DNA of 64,000 nt from Bradyrhizobium sp. B124 (GTDB lineage Bacteria; Pseudomonadota; Alphaproteobacteria; Rhizobiales; Xanthobacteraceae). Shown here piece by piece: positions 41,541-49,171 of the stretch (positions are counted from its first letter, which is position 1; each line of letters begins with the position of its first letter). The stretch spans positions 4,592,001-4,656,000 of the forward strand of contig NZ_CP152413.1 of the NCBI RefSeq assembly GCF_038967635.1, given 5' to 3'. The notes beneath the pieces were generated by a model. The model made no database searches. It had not been told where the DNA came from and saw only the letters and a program-made list of their open reading frames with translations. A program made the position numbers and the translations under genes.

Positions 41541-41998
41541 TCCGATGACCTCGGCATCAGGCGCACGGTGCGAATGTCGGACAACGCGCCGCCGGGAGAC
41601 TTGACGCGAATTCGCACCAGCTCCGGCGCCCAGGGCACGTTGCCCTCGGGCACCGTCCAGTCGCCACCGAGCGGACTGACCTCGATGGTCCAGCGGTAGC
41701 CCTCAGCCTGTCCCGTCGACGTGCCTGACTGCAATTCGGCGCGCGGTGGAATGCCGACCGTCATCAATGTGCGCACCGCCTGCATCAGCGCGACGTGCTG
41801 CTCCATGGCCCGGACGCCGCGCGTCTTGACGCCCATGACCGCGCCGATCGCAACGATCGAGACAGCCACCAGCGCCAGCGCCACCAGCACCTCGATGATG
41901 GTGAACCCCGCGTCAGCGCGGTTAGTTGGCGGCGACGTCGCGAGCAACGATTTCAACCCTTCCGGTGAGCCAGTTGACGCGGACCTCATATCCCGCAT
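41537..41998 (-). CDS. gspI: Type II secretion system minor pseudopilin GspI
   Basis: Up to 153 residues, with prepilin cleavage site before FTIIEVLVALALVAVSIVAI and Glu5 kept. The ATG at 41998 would overlap the end of gspH by 77 bp and give a 31-residue leader. A TTG in the frame (about 41945), nine bases after GGAAGGG, would give a normal leader of about 12 residues (LATSPPTNRADAG) and is a serious alternative start. GspI is the core of the tip complex. Confidence 0.84.
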   Translation of the reverse strand: MRDMRSASTGSPEGLKSLLATSPPTNRADAGFTIIEVLVALALVAVSIVAIGAVMGVKTRGVRAMEQHVALMQAVRTLMTVGIPPRAELQSGTSTGQAEGYRWTIEVSPLGGDWTVPEGNVPWAPELVRIRVKSPGGALSDIRTVRLMPRSSE

Positions 41999-42395
41999 CG
42001 AGCCGCGTCAGCGCGATGGAGCCGCCGCAGGAACCGCCATTGGCGAAGAAGCGGATGGTCGACAGTGCGGCGCGGCGCTGACAACTCTGCGGCAGCACCG
42101 CATCGAACCGTACGTCATCGGGGATTCGCACCGTCATGCGCGACGCGCCGGAGTGGATCACCCGGCTCGCCGCATCGACCAGCGTCGCAACGCTGGTGCT
42201 GCGCTCGATGGCGGCATTGCGATCGGCCTTCAGCAATGTTGCGGTCTGCAACGCATAGGCCTGCAAGCGCGAGCGCGAGGTCTGGTGCGGAATGAACGGG
42301 AGCAGCACGGCCGCCAGCAGCGCGATGATGGCAAGCACGCACATCATCTCGAGCAGGGTGAAACCGCGCTGCGACGCCTCATTCATGCTCGCCAT
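41922..42395 (-). CDS. gspH: Type II secretion system minor pseudopilin GspH
   Basis: A 157-residue pseudopilin: leader MASMNEASQRG, mature start FTLLEMMCVLAIIALLAAVL with Glu5. The C-terminal beta domain contains two Cys (QSCQRRAALS and GGSCGGSIAL) likely to be paired. It begins 6 bp after the gspG stop; its 3' end overlaps the long version of gspI. Confidence 0.86.
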   Translation of the reverse strand: MASMNEASQRGFTLLEMMCVLAIIALLAAVLLPFIPHQTSRSRLQAYALQTATLLKADRNAAIERSTSVATLVDAASRVIHSGASRMTVRIPDDVRFDAVLPQSCQRRAALSTIRFFANGGSCGGSIALTRLDAGYEVRVNWLTGRVEIVARDVAAN

Positions 42396-42401
42396 GCATC
42401 C

Positions 42402-42920
42402 TCATTGTTGGTCGTTGTTGGCGGCTGTCGTCTTTTCGAGCGAGATGTCGGCCGAGGTGCCGCTGCCGCCCTCCTGACCGTCAGAGCCATAGGAGACGAT
42501 GTCGTAAGGTCCGTGTTCGCCGGGCGAGCGATAGAGATAGGGATGGTTCCAGGGATCGCTCGGAACGTTACCGCCCTTCAGATACGGACCATTCCAGGCG
42601 GCGACGCCCGGCGTGCGCCGGACCAGCGCGGCAAGTCCCTCCGCCGTGGACGGGAAGCGTCCGGCGTCGAGGTAGAACAGGTCGAGCGCACTAGAGAAGC
42701 TCTGCAACTGGATGCGCGCGGTCTTGACCTTGGATTCGCTGAGATAGTTGAGCACGCGCGGCCCGATCAGCCCCATGATGAGGCCGATGATCGCGATCAC
42801 CACCAGCATCTCGACGAGGGTAAAGCCCTCCTGCCCCGAGCGCCTTGGCGGTTGTGAGCGCGCGGGATCGCGTCCCGCTCGCATGGAGAATGTTTCGATG
42901 ATCGTGTTGCGCGATATCAT
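42402..42920 (-). CDS. gspG: Type II secretion system major pseudopilin GspG
   Basis: A 172-residue protein with a 31-residue leader and mature start FTLVEMLVVIAIIGLIMGLI. The body shows the GspG hallmarks: LDLFYLDAGRFPSTAEGLAA, GPYLKGGNVPSDPWNHPYLY and YDIVSYGSDGQEGGSG, the last being the calcium-binding loop. It polymerises into the pseudopilus that pushes cargo through GspD. It lies 17 bp after gspF. Confidence 0.93.
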   Translation of the reverse strand: MISRNTIIETFSMRAGRDPARSQPPRRSGQEGFTLVEMLVVIAIIGLIMGLIGPRVLNYLSESKVKTARIQLQSFSSALDLFYLDAGRFPSTAEGLAALVRRTPGVAAWNGPYLKGGNVPSDPWNHPYLYRSPGEHGPYDIVSYGSDGQEGGSGTSADISLEKTTAANNDQQ

Positions 42921-42937
42921 GACCGATGACCCCTGCT

Positions 42938-44149
42938 CTAACCGACTAGCTGCGTGACCGAGAGCAGCGCCGTCATGACCGACACGATCAGCCCGCCGAC
43001 GACGGTGCTGATCGTGATGATCGCCAGTGGACCGACAATGCCGACGACACGGTCCAGGCTGCGCTGCAATTTTGCTTCGTAGAATTCCGCGACCCGCCCG
43101 GCCAGCACCGGCAGCTGCCCGGTCTCTTCACCGAGCCGCAGCATGCGGACCGCCATCGGCGGCAGGCTGTCCGCCACGGCGAGCGCGTCCGACAATTTTC
43201 CGCCATGGCGGACGCGGTCGGCGGCGGCGGTCCAGTTCGCCCCGCTCCCGGTCACCGCCATGATGTCGACGAGGATGCGCAACGCGGCCGTGAGGTTGAC
43301 GCCGCTGCCGAGCAGGACACCCAGATTGCGGCAGAACAGGCTCGCGCGATAGAACTGGAAGGCACTGCTGATGCCCGGCACCCGCGAGATCCCGCTGACT
43401 AGCGCGGCGCGCACGCGCGCCTGCCGCAGCAGCCACCATGCGAGCGCAATCGTGGCCGCACTGATCAGGCTCGCCGCCGTGGCATTGGCGCGCAGGAAAT
43501 CCGACACCGCGATGAAGCTGGCGAGCGCCGTATCCGACTTGCCGCCGAAATCGCCGAGCACGGTCGAGAATTGCGGCAGCACGAACAGCAGGAAGAACAG
43601 CATCACGCCGGATGCCGCGACCAGCACGAAGGCCGGATACTGCATCGCGTCGGTCAGCTTGCGCCGCATCTGCTCGGAACGCGCGCGCTCGGTCCCCAGC
43701 ATCTCGAGCACGGAGTCGAGCGTGCCGGAGATTTCCCCCACCCGGACCAGGGCGATGTACATCGGCTGGAACAGGGTCGGATGATCCGCCACCGCATCGG
43801 CAAAGCTCTCGCCGGTGAGCAGGGCCGCGCGGATCTTTGCCACCACCGGACGCATCCGGCCGACATCGGCATCGCCGGACAAGAGCTCCAGGGCGTCGTC
43901 GAGACGGGCGCCGGCCTTGAGCAGCAGCGCGAGATCGCGCGTGAAGGTGGTGACCTCGGCTGCACTCGGCCCGCCGAACAGGCTGCCGCCACCGGCTGCG
44001 CCGGATGCGCGCTTGTCCTCGGTGGTTTCGATCGGGAGCAGCTTGAGATATTCGATCCGCCGCGCCACCTCGGCCGCCGTCGGCGCCGAGATCGTGCCGT
44101 TCACGATCTCGCCGGCCTGGGTCAAAGCGCGATAGCGATAATTCGGCAC
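42938..44149 (-). CDS. gspF: Type II secretion system inner-membrane platform protein GspF
   Basis: A 403-residue protein with the duplicated GspF cytosolic domain (about 65-190 and 270-390) and three membrane helices (about 165-190, 215-240 and 370-395). The start is set at a GTG (44149), giving PNYRYRALTQAGEIVNG, the standard GspF opening, 4 bp after the gspE stop; a TTG at 44170 is less likely. Conserved motifs: TFTRDLALLLKAGARLDDAL and RMLRLGEETGQLPVL. Confidence 0.92.
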   Translation of the reverse strand: MPNYRYRALTQAGEIVNGTISAPTAAEVARRIEYLKLLPIETTEDKRASGAAGGGSLFGGPSAAEVTTFTRDLALLLKAGARLDDALELLSGDADVGRMRPVVAKIRAALLTGESFADAVADHPTLFQPMYIALVRVGEISGTLDSVLEMLGTERARSEQMRRKLTDAMQYPAFVLVAASGVMLFFLLFVLPQFSTVLGDFGGKSDTALASFIAVSDFLRANATAASLISAATIALAWWLLRQARVRAALVSGISRVPGISSAFQFYRASLFCRNLGVLLGSGVNLTAALRILVDIMAVTGSGANWTAAADRVRHGGKLSDALAVADSLPPMAVRMLRLGEETGQLPVLAGRVAEFYEAKLQRSLDRVVGIVGPLAIITISTVVGGLIVSVMTALLSVTQLVG

Positions 44150-44153
44150 GGCG

Positions 44154-45830
44154 TCACCGCACCGTTGCAACGCGGAGGATCTCGGCGGGCGAGGTCAATC
44201 CGGCGCGGCATTTGGCAACCCCGTCATCGAGCATCGTGGTCATGCCCGCCCGGATCGCCATCGTATCGATCTTCATTCCGTCGCTTCGCTCTCCGATCAG
44301 TTCGCGCAGTTCATTGGATAATTCGAGCAGCTCGAACACGCCGAGACGGCCGCGATAACCGGTCCCGCCGCAACGCTCGCAACCGCATGGCTCGTGAATG
44401 ATCTCGCCTTCCCGGAATCCGAGTGCGGTGAGCCGGGGATCCTCGGTGAAATCGGCCGTTGCCAGCGGCCGCGCCGTCTTGCAGCGCTCGCACAATTGCC
44501 GGACCAGGCGCTGCGCGATCACGCCGCGCAGCACCGAACGCAGCAGATAGCCTTCGACCCCGAGGTCGAGCAGGCGCGGCACCGCGGCGGCCGCCGTCTC
44601 GGTGTGCAGCGTCGTCAGCACCAGATGCCCGGTCAGCGCCGCATGCACCGCGACATGCGCGGTCTCCGAGTCGCGGATTTCACCGACCATGATGACATCA
44701 GGGTCCTGGCGAACAAAGGACCGCAGCGCGGTGGCGAAGGTCAGGCCGATCGCCGGCTTGACCTGGGACTGGTTGACGCCGGGGATCTCGTATTCGACCG
44801 GATCCTCGATGGTCAGAATCTTGCGGCTGGGCTCATTGAGGATCGAGAGGATCGTCGCCAGCGTCGTGGTCTTGCCGCTGCCGGTCGGCCCCGTGATCAC
44901 GACCATGCCGTACGGCAGCTTCAGCAGCCGCCGCAGCTTGGCTTCGTCAGACTCCGAGAATCCCAGCTTTTCGACGACCAGCAGGCCGCGATCCTTGGGC
45001 AGGATGCGGATGACGGCGGATTCGCCGTGTTGCATCGGCATGATCGCGACGCGGATATCGATGTCGGTGCGCCCGACCCGCAGCCGCGCCGCACCGTCCT
45101 GCGGCAGGCGACGCTCGGCGATATTGAGGTTGGCGATGATCTTGATGCGGGAGACCACCGCCTGTGGCAACACCCCGGACAGCGCCGCGACCGGCCGCAG
45201 CAGGCCATCGATGCGCAAGCGCACCATGAGGCCGGCGGAAAACGGCTCGATATGGATGTCGCTGGCGCGCAGCTCGACGGCCTTCTCGATCAGATCGTTG
45301 ACCGCGCGCACCACCGGCGCACCGCTGGCGAGATCGCGCAGGCTCTCGATGTCGTCTTCGCGGGGCAGCGCCGCCGCCGTATCGGCGGTCTCGGTCTCCT
45401 CGGCGCTGGAAGAGTTGTTCAGCGCGATGGCGACGTCTTCCGACGAAGCCACCTTCACATTGATGCCGGCGCCAAGCACGATCTGCGCCGCCCGCAGCGT
45501 CGCCTGGTCGGTCGGGTCGACGACCGCGAGGACAGTGGTCCCATCGGCCGTTCGGCACGGATAGACCATGGTCTCGCGCAGGAAGCGCGGCGAGAACGCC
45601 CCGACCAGCGGTTCGGCCGAGGTCATCTCCTGGAGCGTCAGGCGGCCGAGCGCGAAGAAGCGCGCGGCCTCGTCGGCGAATTCGGTCGGTGCGAGGCTGG
45701 TGACCTCCCACAGCTTCAATTGCCTGGCGTCGGCGCCCTGCCCGCTCCGCTCCGCCGCTCCGTCGATCGGCGCCAAATGATTGTTCTGGCGCAGATAATC
45801 CACGAACCGAACGGACAGGTCGTTGGCCAT
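44154..45830 (-). CDS. gspE: Type II secretion ATPase GspE
   Basis: A 558-residue hexameric ATPase. The N-terminal domain (about 1-150) binds GspL. The Walker A loop GPTGSGKTTT is at about 314-323, the Asp box LTIEDPVEYEIPGVNQSQV follows, Walker B is in DPDVIMVGEIRDSETA and the His box in LTGHLVLTTLHTETA. A tetracysteine zinc motif is present (CERCK and CGCERCGGTGYRG), as in true GspE. It is the first gene of the leftward operon gspE-F-G-H-I-J-K-L-M-C/N, divergent from gspD. Confidence 0.94.
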   Translation of the reverse strand: MANDLSVRFVDYLRQNNHLAPIDGAAERSGQGADARQLKLWEVTSLAPTEFADEAARFFALGRLTLQEMTSAEPLVGAFSPRFLRETMVYPCRTADGTTVLAVVDPTDQATLRAAQIVLGAGINVKVASSEDVAIALNNSSSAEETETADTAAALPREDDIESLRDLASGAPVVRAVNDLIEKAVELRASDIHIEPFSAGLMVRLRIDGLLRPVAALSGVLPQAVVSRIKIIANLNIAERRLPQDGAARLRVGRTDIDIRVAIMPMQHGESAVIRILPKDRGLLVVEKLGFSESDEAKLRRLLKLPYGMVVITGPTGSGKTTTLATILSILNEPSRKILTIEDPVEYEIPGVNQSQVKPAIGLTFATALRSFVRQDPDVIMVGEIRDSETAHVAVHAALTGHLVLTTLHTETAAAAVPRLLDLGVEGYLLRSVLRGVIAQRLVRQLCERCKTARPLATADFTEDPRLTALGFREGEIIHEPCGCERCGGTGYRGRLGVFELLELSNELRELIGERSDGMKIDTMAIRAGMTTMLDDGVAKCRAGLTSPAEILRVATVR

Positions 45831-46152
45831 TCTCGATATCCCGCCACACTATCCCGGATCAGTCAGTGCCATCCGCCGTCGCGTCGGCTCCCGGCAATTC
45901 TGCGGTTATCGATCCGAAGTGTGACAGCTGTGCGAAGTCACATCGTTCGCCTGGCTCAAGAAACCTTGACGTGGCATCGCGGACACGGCGGCGCGCCGGC
46001 TGCGCAGATTGGTGTGATGCGATCGTCAGGTCGCGAACGACAATCATGTAACCAATTTATTTCTGTCATGTTCGATCGCTAAGAGTCCCACCGGGGTAGG
46101 ACCGATCGTCGCACGCCGTCGAGATTTCAGTTAGTCAGAGCGAAGGGCCTTC
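45831..46152. promoter_or_regulatory. Divergent control region between gspE and gspD
   Basis: 322 bp without a supported gene; both arms of the secretion cluster must start here. TGTGAC at 45920-45925 and GTCACA at 45937-45942 form an inverted repeat with an 11-bp centre. A single CTGTCAT at 46063-46069 matches one PHO half-site, without a good second half. The stretch 46042-46066 is the most AT-rich. A GAAGGGCC stretch precedes the gspD ATG. Confidence 0.5.
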
Positions 46153-48531
46153 ATGCAACGCGTAGGCACAGTGGGCCGCTGCCCGACGATCCGTGGCGGC
46201 CTGGCAGCCATTTTTGCCCTGACGTCGCTGGGGTTGCTGGCGTCCTGCAATTCCGCGACGGTCGGCGAGAGCGTGGACGCGTCCCAGGTCGACGTTACCG
46301 ACAAGGTGCGATCGCTCGATCTCTTGCCGCGCCAGCCGCAACCGGTGAGCGGGCTGGCGGCAGCGGGCGGCAGCCAGGGCGGCGCCGTGCGCGCGGCGAT
46401 GTATGAGGGAAGCGAAGTGACGGGGGTCGCCGACGCGCGGCCGCAGCCGGCCTCGAACGGCAATGGCTTCGATCTGAATTTCGAGAGCACGCCGGTTGCG
46501 ACCGTCGCCAAGGTCGTGCTCGGCGACATCCTGCATGTCGGATACACAATCGACCCGCGGGTACAGGGCACGGTGAGCCTGGTGTCGGTCCGACCGGTGC
46601 CGAAATCCGACATGGTCTTCGTGCTTGAAAACGCGCTTCGCCTGAGCGGCGTGGTGCTGCTGAAGGATACCGCGGGCTATCGCCTGACGCCGCTCGGCGA
46701 CGCCGTTGGCGGCGGCCGCGTCGATGCCGCGGCGGCCAATCCCGAACCCGGATTCGGCATCTCGGTGGTCCCTCTGCAATATGTGTCGGCCCAGACCCTG
46801 CTGAAGCTGACCGACAGCTTCGCCACCAGGGCGGGCTCGATCCGCGCCGACACGACGCGCAATCTGCTTCTGATCCAGGGCACCGGCGCCGAGCGTCGCA
46901 CCGCGGTCGACACCGTGCTCAGCTTCGACGTCGACTGGATGCGCGGCCAATCGGTCGGCATCTTCCCGATCTCGAGCGGCTCGCCCGCGCCCGTCATCGC
47001 CGAGCTGGAGAAGATCGTCGATTCCGGCGAGAACGGCCTCAGCCAGAACGTCATCAAGTTCATGCCGATCGCACGCCTCAACGCGGTGCTGGTGGTGACC
47101 AAGAAGCCGGACATGCTGCATACGGCGGCGACATGGATCAAGCGCCTCGACCGCAACGACACCGCGCGCACCTCGGTCCATGTCTACCGCGTCAAATACG
47201 GCGATGCGCGCCAGATCGCGCGGGTTCTCACCGACATGTTCCTCGGCGGATCGTCCGGCAATTTGCTCGACAGCGCCGACAGTCAGCTCGCGCCCGGCTC
47301 CGGCACCTCGTCGACATCGAGCGTCGCCGACCGTCTGTCGGCGAACAGCAACTCGGGCCCGAACTCGGGCAGCTTTGCCTCGCGCGGCACGTCAGGGACA
47401 GGCGCAACGGGCCAGGGCCTCGGCCAGGGATTTGGCGCCGGCGGCCAAGCGAACAATCCCAATCAGGGCCAGGGCAACAATGCCGCGCTGGATAGCGGAC
47501 GCGGCGCCAGCTCGGGCTCAGGCAACGGCCAGCCCGTCATGCAGGACGTGCGGATCACGCCCGATGTCGTGAACAACAATCTGCTGATCTATGCCGACCA
47601 GGCCAACTACCGCATCATCGAGGCGACGCTGCAGCAGATCGACGAGCCGCAGCTCCAGGTCGCGATCGACGCGACGATCGCCGAGGTCACGCTCAACAAC
47701 ACTTTGTCCTATGGTGTGCAGACCTATCTCACCAGCCGGAACCTCGGCCTGAAGCCGAACGTCGGCTCGTTCACGGGCACCCAAGCCACCACCGCGCCCG
47801 CGACCACCACGGACGCGACCACCGGGGTCGCCTCCGTCGCCGGCTCGGTCACCAATGCCTTCATCAACCGCGCCTTCCCGGGCTTCAACTTCCTGATCGG
47901 ACCGGAGACGCAGCCGAGCCTGATCCTGGATGCGCTGCATGCCGTCACCAGCGTCAAGGTGCTCTCCAATCCGTCGCTGGTCGTGATCAACAACCAGGTC
48001 GCGACCTTGCAGGTCGGCGACGTCGTCCCGGTGTCGACCGGCAGCGCGACGGTGCTGACCGGGAGCAACACGGTGGTCAACACCATCGACTATCGCAACA
48101 CCGGCATCATCCTGCGGGTCTCGCCGCGCGTCAGTGTGAACGGCACCGTGCGGCTCGATGTCGAGCAGGAGATCAGCAACGTTCCGCAGACCAGCGCGAA
48201 CAGCCTGACCCCGACGGTGTCGGAACGGAGGGTCAAGAGCCAGATCGCGGTGGCCAATGGCCAGACCGTGCTGCTGGCGGGCCTGATCAGCGAACAGCAG
48301 AGCGGCAGCCGCAATGCGCTTCCCGTGCTTGACCAGATTCCCGGCCTCGGCGACGCCTTCGGGCATCAGAGCAACGGCACCCAGCGCACCGAGCTGATCA
48401 TCTTCATTCGCCCGCAGATCATCCGCAACGGTTCCGACGCCCAGATGGTGGCCGAGGAGCTGCGATCGAAATTGCGCGGCAACATCGCAACGACATCGAC
48501 CAATGCGCCGATCACCACCGCCTATCACTGA
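46153..48531 (+). CDS. gspD: Type II secretion system secretin GspD, lipoprotein form
   Basis: A 792-residue outer-membrane secretin. The signal peptide ends in the lipobox LLASC (Cys at 32), so the protein should be lipid-anchored, unlike classical GspD with a pilotin. The N0 domain is FDLNFESTPVATVAKVVLGD, N1-N3 follow to about 560, and a 75-residue Gly/Ser/Asn-rich insert (about 375-455) lies within N3. The secretin core shows VKVLSNPSLVVINNQVATLQ and LLAGLISEQQSGSRNALPVL. It is transcribed opposite to gspE and followed 13 bp later by a Sel1-repeat gene. Confidence 0.93.
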   Translation: MQRVGTVGRCPTIRGGLAAIFALTSLGLLASCNSATVGESVDASQVDVTDKVRSLDLLPRQPQPVSGLAAAGGSQGGAVRAAMYEGSEVTGVADARPQPASNGNGFDLNFESTPVATVAKVVLGDILHVGYTIDPRVQGTVSLVSVRPVPKSDMVFVLENALRLSGVVLLKDTAGYRLTPLGDAVGGGRVDAAAANPEPGFGISVVPLQYVSAQTLLKLTDSFATRAGSIRADTTRNLLLIQGTGAERRTAVDTVLSFDVDWMRGQSVGIFPISSGSPAPVIAELEKIVDSGENGLSQNVIKFMPIARLNAVLVVTKKPDMLHTAATWIKRLDRNDTARTSVHVYRVKYGDARQIARVLTDMFLGGSSGNLLDSADSQLAPGSGTSSTSSVADRLSANSNSGPNSGSFASRGTSGTGATGQGLGQGFGAGGQANNPNQGQGNNAALDSGRGASSGSGNGQPVMQDVRITPDVVNNNLLIYADQANYRIIEATLQQIDEPQLQVAIDATIAEVTLNNTLSYGVQTYLTSRNLGLKPNVGSFTGTQATTAPATTTDATTGVASVAGSVTNAFINRAFPGFNFLIGPETQPSLILDALHAVTSVKVLSNPSLVVINNQVATLQVGDVVPVSTGSATVLTGSNTVVNTIDYRNTGIILRVSPRVSVNGTVRLDVEQEISNVPQTSANSLTPTVSERRVKSQIAVANGQTVLLAGLISEQQSGSRNALPVLDQIPGLGDAFGHQSNGTQRTELIIFIRPQIIRNGSDAQMVAEELRSKLRGNIATTSTNAPITTAYH

Positions 48532-48544
48532 GCCGGGGCGCACG

Positions 48545-49081
48545 ATGCGCCGCATGCGCACGCAACGGACAGCCCTTTGCGCCTCGCTTGCGGTCGCGCT
48601 TTGGGGCATGACCGCGTCCGTCGCGAGCGCCGACAGCGTCGCGCGCGGAACGGCCGCCTTCCATCGCGGCGACTATGTCAGGGCGTCCCGGGAGCTCGCG
48701 CCGGCCGCCGACCGCGACAACCCAAGGGCCCTCGGCCTGCTCGGATTCATGTATGAGCACGGCTTCGGCGTCCCGCAGGCCTATGACGCCGCCGCCGATC
48801 TCTACTATCGCGGTGCGGTGCAGGGCGACCCGTTCGCGCAAGCCATGCTCGGCCTGATGTACGACAAGGGCCACGGCCTCCCGAACGATTACGTGCTGGC
48901 CTACAAATGGCTCAATCTGGCGGCGGCCCGCACCGGCGGGCGGCAGCGCGATGCCTATCTCCGATTCCGCGACGCGGTTGCTTCAAAGCTCTCGAGGAAT
49001 GAGATCGTCGCCGGTCAGCGGTTTGCGTTGGAATGGGTCCCCGGCCGGCCCGTGCCGGACGCGCACCTGACGGTCAAGTAA
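48545..49081 (+). CDS. Periplasmic Sel1-like repeat protein
   Basis: A 178-residue protein with a signal peptide (TALCASLAVALWGMTASVAS, cleavage after ASA) and three Sel1-like repeats: NPRALGLLGFMYEHGFGVPQ, DPFAQAMLGLMYDKGHGLPN and YVLAYKWLNLAAAR. Such repeats bind other proteins. It starts 13 bp after gspD and is presumably co-transcribed, so it may act as a pilotin substitute, a substrate adaptor or a factor for secretin assembly; this is inference from position only. Confidence 0.84.
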   Translation: MRRMRTQRTALCASLAVALWGMTASVASADSVARGTAAFHRGDYVRASRELAPAADRDNPRALGLLGFMYEHGFGVPQAYDAAADLYYRGAVQGDPFAQAMLGLMYDKGHGLPNDYVLAYKWLNLAAARTGGRQRDAYLRFRDAVASKLSRNEIVAGQRFALEWVPGRPVPDAHLTVK

Positions 49082-49171
49082 TCACCGATCGCTATCCCAA
49101 GTCTATGCGCGCCGCGCTGGCACTTCCGGAAGCGCGCGATCGCTCTCCCGGAAGTCGTCCATTCGCGCGCA

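Noticed and set aside
45920..45942. TGTGAC...GTCACA as a CRP/FNR site
   Set aside because: The distance between TGTGA and TCACA is 13 bp, not the 6 bp of CRP, so only an unassigned palindrome is claimed.
44394..46082. 562-codon open frame on the plus strand opposite gspE
   Set aside because: It is antisense to a clear GspE and consists of Arg/Asp/Gln-rich translation typical of the opposite frame of GC-rich genes.
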